This document shows, piece by piece, positions 55,757-63,019 of a DNA stretch of 64,000 nucleotides. The translations under genes and the position numbers were made by a program. Each line of letters opens with the position of its first letter. Position 1 is the first letter of the stretch. Under the pieces are notes generated by a model that worked only from the letters and a program-made list of their open reading frames with translations, was not told the origin of the DNA and did not search any database. This DNA is from Candidatus Izimoplasma sp. ZiA1 (GTDB taxonomy: Bacteria; Bacillota_I; Bacilli_A; Izemoplasmatales; Izemoplasmataceae), in assembly GCA_002285055.1 (NCBI GenBank), contig NQYJ01000004.1, positions 1 to 64,000 of the forward strand. The letters run 5' to 3'.

Positions 55757-56036
55757 TTTTATTTCTTTAGAAAATGGCTATCGGAACATATGGAGTTTTT
55801 AGGTTTTTGGAATTATAGTTTATGTGATATTAATATTTAGCTGAATAGATATTGTTAGGGAGTATAAAGTTGAAATTTAGATATAAGTTTTTAATTAAGA
55901 TTTTTGTATTTATGTTATAATAGTAATAATCTAATAAAAAATTCTGGGTATGTTTTATTGAACCAAGATTTTTAACATTTCTAATAGTTTAAAATTAGAT
56001 TGGATTGGTTTATTTACTTTGAAGGGGGATAAATAA

Positions 56037-56300
56037 ATGAAGTGGAAGTGGAATTTACCGTTTTATTACTTTGCTGGTGCGTTTTTTTTGCTTTTTTTGA
56101 ATAGGGTTATTAGTGAATCTTATTACAAAGTCTTGGATAATATCTTATTTTATGTTGTTCCAATAGTTTTAATAATTTTGTATATAATACCTGAGATAAT
56201 TAAAGAAAAGAATACTAGCAAAAGAGTTATTATTGGTAGTTATATACTATTAACTTTTGTATCAATAATTGTGTTTTATAATTGTTGCTATGATCTTTAG
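56037..56300 (+). CDS. Small membrane protein A3
   Basis: 87 residues, MKWKWNLPFYYFAGAFFLLF start. The first external loop differs most from A1 and A2 (LFLNRVISES), and the C-terminus ends NCCYDL with two cysteines where the others have KYYLEL or RYYFEL. Confidence 0.7.
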   Translation: MKWKWNLPFYYFAGAFFLLFLNRVISESYYKVLDNILFYVVPIVLIILYIIPEIIKEKNTSKRVIIGSYILLTFVSIIVFYNCCYDL

Positions 56301-56311
56301 GGGGGGAAGTC

Positions 56312-56605
56312 ATGAAGTGGAAGTTGAATTTACCTGTTTATTATTTTTGTTTCGCAATTGTTTTTCAAGTAATATATTCTAGTTATATTAGCGAACTTGA
56401 CTCACAAACTTTAATAAGTAATACCTATTTATTTGTAAGAACTTTCTATCAGGTAGTACCATTAATCTTAGTAATTGTGATTATTGTTGTTGAGTTAATT
56501 AAAAAGAAAAGAAATTTCGCAAAGCTTATTAATATAGTATTTTACAACCTTGTGGCATTATATACTGTTTCGGCTTTTTGGGGATTGTTCGTAGCTATGA
56601 AATAA
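56312..56605 (+). CDS. Small membrane protein B3
   Basis: 97 residues, MKWKLNLPVYYFCFAIV; the second Trp of the signature is Leu. Three hydrophobic segments, basic turn ELIKKKRNF, end WGLFVAMK. 11 bases after A3 behind AGGGGGGGAAG. Confidence 0.7.
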   Translation: MKWKLNLPVYYFCFAIVFQVIYSSYISELDSQTLISNTYLFVRTFYQVVPLILVIVIIVVELIKKKRNFAKLINIVFYNLVALYTVSAFWGLFVAMK

Positions 56606-56635
56606 CTAATATTGAAGTTACCTTTGAGATATAAA

Positions 56636-56668
56636 AGACAAAATAGATATCAATCTAATTTGTCTTTT
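56636..56668 (+). terminator. Terminator after unit 3
   Basis: AGACAAAATAGAT pairs imperfectly with ATCTAATTTGTCT and is followed by seven T. Confidence 0.75.
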
Positions 56669-56817
56669 TTTATTTGAATATATTAAATTTATGTAAGCTC
56701 TATCAAAAAACTATAAAGAAAGTAATGAAACTTAAAAAAGTTATATGTTTATAAATATATGTAATATATTTAGGTGTAAACGCTACCTAAATTCTAAATA
56801 AGGGACCTTAGATTGTG

Positions 56818-56846
56818 TTGACAAACAAGGAAAAAAATGCTATTAT
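56818..56846 (+). promoter_or_regulatory. Promoter of the yhf-type operon
   Basis: TTGACA (56,818-56,823), 17-base spacer, TATTAT (56,841-56,846). Close to consensus, directly followed by the palindromic operator. Confidence 0.85.
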
Positions 56847-56849
56847 GAA

Positions 56850-56867
56850 TGTACAATATTTTGTACA
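56850..56867. promoter_or_regulatory. Probable YhfZ operator 1
   Basis: TGTACAA-TATT-TTGTACA, a perfect palindrome overlapping the start point. The only similar element seen is at the yhfZ promoter (59,709-59,726), so the operon regulator is the natural binder. Confidence 0.75.
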
Positions 56868-56926
56868 AGCGAAACTTTGAAAAGGAGAAATATTAAATTT
56901 ATTAAATTTGGTATGTGTGACTTATT

Positions 56927-57283
56927 ATGAAAATAGTAGTTGGTGGGCAAATAGATAAGAAAAAAATTAAAGATATTATCGTTAACTTTGCTGGAGATAA
57001 AGTTAGTGTTGATGTACTTGGTGATTTAGATGCAGCCATGGCAATGCAAGCTGGACAATATGATTATTATATTGGTGCTTGTAATACTGGTGGTGGAGGA
57101 GCTTTAGCTATGGCTATTGCACTTTTGGGAATGGATCAATGTGCAACATTGTCTATGCCAGGAAAAATTCTTTCTGATGAAAAAATCAAGGAAGAAGTAG
57201 AAAAAGGAAAAGTAGCATTTGGTTTCACTGCGCAAGATGCAGATAATGTTTTATCTGTAGTACTTCCGCTTATCATAAAATAA
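56927..57283 (+). CDS. yhfU: YhfU-like DUF2620 protein
   Basis: 118 residues matching E. coli YhfU along its length: KIVVGGQ at the start, MAMQAGQYDYYIGACNTGGGGALAMAIALLG and GKVAFGFTAQDAD. Glycine-rich small cytosolic protein of unknown role, always next to yhfT. An in-frame TGA nine bases upstream fixes the ATG at 56927. The only strong ribosome site, AAAGGAG (56,881-56,887), is 39 bases away; a mini-frame MCDLL ending in TGA overlaps the start codon. Translation may therefore depend on coupling or leader folding. Confidence 0.85.
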   Translation: MKIVVGGQIDKKKIKDIIVNFAGDKVSVDVLGDLDAAMAMQAGQYDYYIGACNTGGGGALAMAIALLGMDQCATLSMPGKILSDEKIKEEVEKGKVAFGFTAQDADNVLSVVLPLIIK

Positions 57284-57299
57284 AACTTGGAGGAAAATT

Positions 57300-58583
57300 A
57301 TGGAATTAGTTATCATTGGTTTGTTAGGTGCTTTAGCTTCAATCCTAGCGAACAAACAAATTGCCGTTTTTCATGACGGATTTAGACCGATAGTGGGGAA
57401 TTACCTTAATGGTAAAATTGACAAAAAAACACTTGGTGTAACAAGTTTTGCATTGTCATTCGGTTTAGTTATTGGGTTTGGTTTACCTTTCTCAATAGGA
57501 AAATCAATTATATTAATCCACTGTATTTTATTAGCGACTGATATAATTGGATCATTATCACCTGAAGGTAAAAAAGGACTTATCGTTTCTGGTGTTATTG
57601 GTGGTTTATTCGGTGTAGGATTAAGTTTAGGATTAGATTTAATCATTGAAGCATTTACACATTTACCTTATAATTTCTTACCGCATCTTGGTAGTGTTGG
57701 TAAACCAGTAGTAGTTGCATTTGCTGTGTTCCCAGCGTTAGCAGTAGCTTTACAACATGATTTTAAAAAAGGTATGTATACATTAGCTGCAATTTTTGCA
57801 TCAATGGTTCTTATTAATAAATATGGAACATTTGATATTTCTGGAAATACTGTAAAATTAAGTATGGAAGGTATGGGGCTATTAGTTGGTGTTATCATGA
57901 TGGTTGTATTTGCAATCAGAACTGGTGAAACTACAAGCTCAAATGAACAATTAGTAAGCATTTTCTCACAAAATGTTGCTAGAATTAAGAAAAACTGGAT
58001 TTATTTAGTAGTTATGGGTGCAATCGTATCTGCAGCAACTGCAGCAACTATTATTGCAGGAGATCCTATCTCTTTAAATCTAATGGCTGAAGGTCAAATG
58101 ACAGAAGCTGCTTTAGCGGCATTTGCTAGAGGAATCGGTTTTGTACCATTAATCTTCACAACTGCAATCGCAACAGGTGTTTACGCTCCTGCAGGAGTTA
58201 CATTTGTATTTGCAATTGGTATTATCACAGGTAATCCATGGCTAGCATTCCCTCTTGGAGGAGCAATGATTGGTCTTGAGTTATTAGCATTAGATGGAAC
58301 AGCTAAATTCTTAGACCGTTTCGCAGGTGTTAAAAACATGGGTGAACATATTAGAACTTCAATGAACAATGTACTTGAAATTGCTTTATTAGTAGGATCA
58401 ATGATTGCTGCTAATGCAATGAGTCCAAAATTTGGTTTCTTATTCGTAGTTGCTTTATATACTATTAATAGGACAAGTAAAAAACCGCTTGTTAATATAG
58501 CTGTAGGTCCTATCGCAGTTATTCTACTTGGTGTTATCTTAAATGTTTTAGCATTGCTAAACCTTTGGGTAGTTCCAGTCTAA
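57300..58583 (+). CDS. yhfT: YhfT-like membrane transporter
   Basis: 427 residues with about eleven or twelve hydrophobic segments, Gly/Ala-rich (GLVIGFGLPFSIGKSIILIH; GVYAPAGVTFVFAIGIITG; FPLGGAMIGLELLALDG). The order and length match YhfT, an uncharacterised transporter conserved with YhfU, presumably importing the substrate handled by php and the PLP enzymes. It starts 16 bases after yhfU behind TTGGAGG and is followed by a weak hairpin before the amidase gene. Confidence 0.85.
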   Translation: MELVIIGLLGALASILANKQIAVFHDGFRPIVGNYLNGKIDKKTLGVTSFALSFGLVIGFGLPFSIGKSIILIHCILLATDIIGSLSPEGKKGLIVSGVIGGLFGVGLSLGLDLIIEAFTHLPYNFLPHLGSVGKPVVVAFAVFPALAVALQHDFKKGMYTLAAIFASMVLINKYGTFDISGNTVKLSMEGMGLLVGVIMMVVFAIRTGETTSSNEQLVSIFSQNVARIKKNWIYLVVMGAIVSAATAATIIAGDPISLNLMAEGQMTEAALAAFARGIGFVPLIFTTAIATGVYAPAGVTFVFAIGIITGNPWLAFPLGGAMIGLELLALDGTAKFLDRFAGVKNMGEHIRTSMNNVLEIALLVGSMIAANAMSPKFGFLFVVALYTINRTSKKPLVNIAVGPIAVILLGVILNVLALLNLWVVPV

Positions 58584-58592
58584 AAATTTTAT

Positions 58593-58615
58593 AGGAGTAT
58601 GAAAATACTCCTTTT
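58593..58615 (+). terminator. Intra-operon hairpin after yhfT
   Basis: AGGAGTAT-GAAA-ATACTCCT followed by TTTCCTTTTT. It could be a partial terminator lowering expression of the downstream genes. Confidence 0.65.
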
Positions 58616-58639
58616 CCTTTTTAGGAGATGAGGTATATT

Positions 58640-59671
58640 ATGAAATATAACAGTTTAGACAAATATAAAAGAATTAGTAAAAGATTATCTGATAATCAAA
58701 AAAGTGTTTTAAATGTTATTGATTGTTCAAAACAAATTAATAGACTTGTAGAAGATAATCAAGAATTCTATTTACTTGGCGTGAAAAATACAGAGTATAT
58801 TAATGAAGAAGTATTAGAGAAATTAGATAATAAAAACTTCATAAAACACACAATAGATAAAATGTCACTTGGTGGTAGAGCTGTAGATATTGATTTGATT
58901 AATCCAATAACAGGTAAAATTATGACTGGTTCATCAAGCGGAACAGCGATTAATGTTCTAAATGGATTTAACGATATAGGAATTGGAACTGATGGTGGTG
59001 GTAGTGTTTTAGCACCAGCAATGGCTTTAAACCTTTATGGAATTATCTCTCCGCTATTTTACCGTGATGAAGCTTTTAAGAAGAGCTCAACCGATGGAAT
59101 AAAATTTGTTCCAGCTATTGGATTTATTAGTAAAGATATCGAGTTAATTAAGAAAGCTGTAGGTATCTTTGTTAATCAAGAAAAAGTAGAAAAGATTAAA
59201 GTATTAATCCCAGAGGTTTCTAATATTTACTTAGAAACTAAACAAGATATTGGTAAAACTGTTATTGATAATCTTGTTGTTAATGACAAAATATCACTAA
59301 CAAAATCTGAGTTTCCTAACATCTTTTTAGAACGAGAGGGTTTAATTACGTTCTTAGAGAATGAACTAAACACATATGATGCAATTATTACTTATGAAGG
59401 TCCAATTGATTATTATGGATTTGGTGATTCTGTATTTGGATTGTTTAATGATATCGCAAAAGCAGATCAACAAAAAGCCGGAAAAGGTTTAATCCGTGTC
59501 GCTAATATGGCTAATAAGAGTGCCTTAGTTGTTCCTAGTAATGATTTCTCAAGTGGGTATGTAATTATTAGTAATTCAACAAAAAAAGGAGTTCAGACTC
59601 TTTTTGAACTTGAAGCTTTACTTAGTAATAAATTAAACAATAAACTCTATGATAGGTATTTTACTTTATAA
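58640..59671 (+). CDS. Amidase-signature-family protein in the yhf operon
   Basis: 343 residues. The amidase-signature triad can be traced: Lys49 in FYLLGVKN, the Ser pair in MTGSSSGTAINV (about 97-100) and Ser122 in GIGTDGGGSVLAPA, where typical amidases have GTDTGGS. The protein is shorter than the usual 450-500, lacking much of the C-terminal part. It would hydrolyse an amide, or be a degenerate relative. No such gene is in the E. coli yhf operon. The ATG at 58628 touches AGGAG, so the ATG at 58640 is chosen. Confidence 0.7.
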   Translation: MKYNSLDKYKRISKRLSDNQKSVLNVIDCSKQINRLVEDNQEFYLLGVKNTEYINEEVLEKLDNKNFIKHTIDKMSLGGRAVDIDLINPITGKIMTGSSSGTAINVLNGFNDIGIGTDGGGSVLAPAMALNLYGIISPLFYRDEAFKKSSTDGIKFVPAIGFISKDIELIKKAVGIFVNQEKVEKIKVLIPEVSNIYLETKQDIGKTVIDNLVVNDKISLTKSEFPNIFLEREGLITFLENELNTYDAIITYEGPIDYYGFGDSVFGLFNDIAKADQQKAGKGLIRVANMANKSALVVPSNDFSSGYVIISNSTKKGVQTLFELEALLSNKLNNKLYDRYFTL

Positions 59672-59674
59672 AAC

Positions 59675-59703
59675 TTGCAAAAAGCCTATCTTTCTTATAT
59701 AAT
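59675..59703 (+). promoter_or_regulatory. Internal promoter before yhfZ
   Basis: TTGCAA (59,675-59,680), 17-base spacer, TATAAT (59,698-59,703), followed by the second operator. Confidence 0.75.
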
Positions 59704-59708
59704 TTAAA

Positions 59709-59726
59709 TGTACAAGATTTTGTACT
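59709..59726. promoter_or_regulatory. Probable YhfZ operator 2
   Basis: TGTACAA-GATT-TTGTACT, the same palindrome as at 56,850 with one changed end base, just upstream of the yhfZ ribosome site. Suggests autoregulation. Confidence 0.75.
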
Positions 59727-59739
59727 ATAGGAGGACAAT

Positions 59740-60654
59740 ATGGGTTTAGAATATAATAAGACATCAAAAATAGTTTTAGAACTAGTCAGAGATTTATTTA
59801 ATTTAAATGTTGGTGATAAGTTAAGAAGTGTTCGTGAATACGTTAAGCTTTTTGATACATCACAAGGTACAGTTCAAAATGCACTTAATTATCTTGTTGA
59901 AACAGGAGGAATCGCAATTGATAAACGTGGTTCACAAGGTAGTTATCTAACTAAATTTGATTTTGAGATAATTTTAGGGGTTATTGGTAAACAACATCTT
60001 CTTGGGTGTATGCCACTTCCTTATTCAAAAAGATATGAAGGACTAGCTTCTGGTTTAAGTGGACTTGGAAAAGGCGTATTACGTTTCCACTTAATGTATA
60101 TGAGGGGTTCTGAAAATAGGATTTCAAGACTACTTGAGGGTAGTGTTGATTATGCGATATTGTCGCATGCTGCAGCTTTAAACGCAATAAAAAACGGTGT
60201 AAAAATTGAGATTGCCAAAGCATTTGGTAAACAAACGTTTGTTTCTAAACATGTTTTAGTTAAATCAAAAAAATACCAAAAGGATAATTTAAAACCAATT
60301 ATTCTTGGAGTCGATGAAACTTCATTAGACCAAATTGAAATAGCGAAGATATTAAAAACGAAAATGAATCTTAAACTAAAATATATTAATGCGAGTTTAA
60401 TCAGAAATTACCTAGATAGTGGAGAAATAGATGCAACTATCTGGAACTATGACGAAATTAAAGAGAAACATTTAAACTATGAATATGAAGACATCAAAGA
60501 TATAGATGAACTTGATAAGTTTACTGAAACTGTAATAGTTATTAAACTTAATGATCATTTTACAAGAAGAATTATATTAGATGAAGTAAACGAAGAAAAA
60601 ATACTAAAAATTCAAGAAGATGTAATTAACATGGTTCAAACACCTGTTTATTAA
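59740..60654 (+). CDS. yhfZ: YhfZ-type GntR-like regulator
   Basis: 304 residues. The N-terminal winged helix (LRSVREYVKLFDTSQGTVQNALNYLVE, about 28-55) leads to a two-lobed, periplasmic-binding-protein-like domain (about 75-300) with KQHLLGCMPLPYSKRYEGLASGL and ATIWNYDEI, as in YhfZ. It would bind a small molecule and release the TGTACA-type operators. AGGAGGA precedes the ATG. In E. coli yhfZ is in the same operon, which supports the assignment. Confidence 0.85.
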   Translation: MGLEYNKTSKIVLELVRDLFNLNVGDKLRSVREYVKLFDTSQGTVQNALNYLVETGGIAIDKRGSQGSYLTKFDFEIILGVIGKQHLLGCMPLPYSKRYEGLASGLSGLGKGVLRFHLMYMRGSENRISRLLEGSVDYAILSHAAALNAIKNGVKIEIAKAFGKQTFVSKHVLVKSKKYQKDNLKPIILGVDETSLDQIEIAKILKTKMNLKLKYINASLIRNYLDSGEIDATIWNYDEIKEKHLNYEYEDIKDIDELDKFTETVIVIKLNDHFTRRIILDEVNEEKILKIQEDVINMVQTPVY

Positions 60655-60663
60655 GGAGTAATT

Positions 60664-61029
60664 ATGAAAACACAAACAATAAAAAAAATGGAAATATTAG
60701 TTCAAAATAACGTTATTACTGAAACGATTCACAATAAAATTAATCAAATTGATGACTACTTAAAAACATTATTCCCACAGTTTGATGAATATGATACAGA
60801 CTTTATGTTTACCCATTTATCAATGGCAATGGACAGAGTTTCAAAAGATAAACAACTTACAGAATCTAGTGATTTTATTAAAGAAGAATTAGACAAAAGT
60901 GAGTTTATAGGAGAGGCTAAGTTATTACTAGAAAACATTTCTAGCTTAGTTGAGTTAGAATTTAACGAACCTGAGGCATTAATGATTCTTTTACACTTAT
61001 GTACTCTAGCAGCTCGTAAAGGACAGTGA
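60664..61029 (+). CDS. yhfY: YhfY-like PRD-domain protein
   Basis: 121 residues: a single PTS-regulation-type domain with FTHLSMAMDRVSKDK (conserved His-Leu and Arg) and the late HLCTLAARKG. In E. coli YhfY is a stand-alone PRD of unknown role. AAGGAG lies in the 9-base gap after yhfZ. Its TGA overlaps the php ATG by one base. Confidence 0.8.
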   Translation: MKTQTIKKMEILVQNNVITETIHNKINQIDDYLKTLFPQFDEYDTDFMFTHLSMAMDRVSKDKQLTESSDFIKEELDKSEFIGEAKLLLENISSLVELEFNEPEALMILLHLCTLAARKGQ

Positions 61030-61913
61030 TGATAATGGATAAATTAGGTTATACATTAATGCATGAGCATTTAACTATTGATTTATCAAAAATAAAAAAA
61101 GATCCAGACACTATCTTAGATGACAACAATGCAACAATTGCTGAATTTAAAGAACTATATAAAAATGGCGTTAGAAACATCTTAGATGTTACTAACACAG
61201 GTATGGGTCGTGATGAAGAAGCAATTATTAATATAATGAAAGCAACAAAAATAAATGTTATTACTTCTACAGGTTTTTATAAAGATCCATTTCTACCAGA
61301 AGATTTTGAAAATAAGTCAGTTGATGAACTAGCAAATATGATGATAAATGAGTTAACTACAGGTTATATTAACTCAACATTAACTCCGAAATGTATTGGT
61401 GAAATTGGGACTAGTAAAAACATGATGACTGCAAATGAAGAAAAATTATTTAAAGCAGCATCTATTGCTCAAAGAAAAACAAACGCTTTGGTTTATACAC
61501 ATACAACACTTGGGACATACGCTAAGGAACAAATTGATTTCTTTACAAAAGAACAAGTAGATTTAAGTAAGATTATTATTGGCCATGTTGATTTAACTGG
61601 AGATAAAGATTATATCGTTAGTTTAATTAATAAAGGTGTTAATGTTGGTTTTGATACAATAGGTAAAGTTAATTATATGAAAGATGAAGTGAGAGCTGAA
61701 ATCTTAAAACATATCCAAGATATTAATAAGATAGATCAAGTTGTTTTATCTTTAGATATTACAAGAAAATCTCATTTTAAAGATAATGGTGGAATTGGTT
61801 ACAATTACTTATTTACAAGCTTCCTTCCACTCTTAAGAACATATGGTATTACAGAAGATAGTATTAATAAAATGTTGAAAGATAATCCAAATAGACTATT
61901 AGGAGGACTATAA
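61029..61913 (+). CDS. php: Phosphotriesterase homology protein (Php/YhfV)
   Basis: 294-residue TIM-barrel metal hydrolase. Metal ligands follow the amidohydrolase pattern: MHEHLTIDLS (His12, His14), CIGEIGTS where Glu replaces the carbamylated Lys typical of phosphotriesterase, YTHTTLG, IIGHVDLTGD and LSLDITRKSHF. Substrate unknown in all bacteria studied, to my knowledge. The ATG at 61029 shares a base with the yhfY stop (TGATG) and has AAAGGA five bases upstream. It ends TAATG into yhfS. Confidence 0.88.
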   Translation: MIMDKLGYTLMHEHLTIDLSKIKKDPDTILDDNNATIAEFKELYKNGVRNILDVTNTGMGRDEEAIINIMKATKINVITSTGFYKDPFLPEDFENKSVDELANMMINELTTGYINSTLTPKCIGEIGTSKNMMTANEEKLFKAASIAQRKTNALVYTHTTLGTYAKEQIDFFTKEQVDLSKIIIGHVDLTGDKDYIVSLINKGVNVGFDTIGKVNYMKDEVRAEILKHIQDINKIDQVVLSLDITRKSHFKDNGGIGYNYLFTSFLPLLRTYGITEDSINKMLKDNPNRLLGGL

Positions 61914-63007
61914 TGAAAACACATCCTTTAAAGAGTTTGACATTACAAGAAGCAACTGATTTACAGTTTAAAATTATTGACTGTATTATGGAAGAATTTA
62001 CAGGTTATGAAATTCTTAACAGAGGTGATCTTGGAGTAAGACAACCAGGAAATATTCCTTTAACTACTAGCAAAGTAGAAAAAGTAATAGCTAATATCTT
62101 TAATGCTGAATCAGCAATGCTTTTAAGAGGTTCAGGGACTAATGCAATTAGACAAACACTTGCATTACTTTGTCTAAAAAACAAAACAATTTTGGTTCAT
62201 GATGCCCCTATATATCCAACGACAGAGCATTCACTAAATATGATAAATGCTAATATTATTTATGCAGATTTTAATGATGTTGAAGAAGTAAAAGAAAGAA
62301 TACTACATAATCCAGAAATTACTTCAGCAATAGTTCAATTAACGAGACAAAAACTATTTGATAGTTATGATTCAAAAAGTATTATTGAGGCAATCAAAAA
62401 CGCTAAAAGTGATATAAAAATTATTACTGATGATAACTATGCAGTTTTTAAAACAAAAGAAATTGGTGTTGAAATGGGCGCAGATATTTCTGCATTCTCA
62501 ACATTTAAATTACTTGGGCCTGAGGGCATTGGTTGTATTGTTGGAAATAAAGTGATAATTAGTGAAATTAAGAAAATGAATTACTCAGGTGGTAGCCAAG
62601 TTCAAGGACATGAAGCACTAGATGTTTTAAATGGTTTTGTCTATGCACCAGTATCTTTAGCAATTCAGGCAAAGACAATTGATGAAGTAAATGAATATAT
62701 TAATACAACAGGAATTAAAGGTGTTAAGGAATGTTATATTGCTAACGCTCAATCCAAAGTATTAATTATTAAATTAGATAACGACAACGCTTTAGATGTT
62801 TTAATAGAAGCAGAGAAGCTAGGAGCACTTCCACATCCGGTTGGTGCTGAATCTAAATACGAGTTTGTGCCATTATTTTATCGCGCATCAGGAACATTTA
62901 GAAAAGCTGATCCTAACGCAATTAATAACTTAATAAGAATTAATCCAAACCGCGCAGGATCAAAAACAATTATAAGGATACTAAAAGAAGCGATAAGTAA
63001 TGCATAA
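61913..63007 (+). CDS. yhfS: YhfS-type PLP-dependent enzyme
   Basis: 364 residues of fold-type I PLP enzyme: RGSGTNAIRQTL (cofactor phosphate loop), ITDDNYAV (Asp contacting the pyridine N) and the Schiff-base Lys199 in FSTFKLLGPEGIGCIVG. Matches YhfS, an aminotransferase/lyase-like member. Its ATG overlaps the php stop by one base, and yhfX follows after 12 bases, so php, YhfS and YhfX probably act on the same compound. Confidence 0.85.
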   Translation: MKTHPLKSLTLQEATDLQFKIIDCIMEEFTGYEILNRGDLGVRQPGNIPLTTSKVEKVIANIFNAESAMLLRGSGTNAIRQTLALLCLKNKTILVHDAPIYPTTEHSLNMINANIIYADFNDVEEVKERILHNPEITSAIVQLTRQKLFDSYDSKSIIEAIKNAKSDIKIITDDNYAVFKTKEIGVEMGADISAFSTFKLLGPEGIGCIVGNKVIISEIKKMNYSGGSQVQGHEALDVLNGFVYAPVSLAIQAKTIDEVNEYINTTGIKGVKECYIANAQSKVLIIKLDNDNALDVLIEAEKLGALPHPVGAESKYEFVPLFYRASGTFRKADPNAINNLIRINPNRAGSKTIIRILKEAISNA

Positions 63008-63019
63008 GGAGTGATTTAC

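Larger units (their letters stand above)
55770..56605 (+). repeat. Tandem unit 3 of 3
   Basis: Promoter, leader hairpin (55,981-55,998), A3 and B3. Its opening AAAATGGCT-A/G-TCGG matches unit 1 better than unit 2. A starts are 910 bases apart between units 2 and 3 because a terminator segment lies between. Confidence 0.85.

Noticed and set aside
54001..56605. CRISPR-like array
   Set aside because: The repeats are 0.86-0.91 kb units with genes, not short repeats with unique spacers, and no cas genes are present.
57401..58369. Minus-strand reading frames inside yhfT
   Set aside because: They are shadows of a hydrophobic, codon-biased gene and have no ribosome sites.
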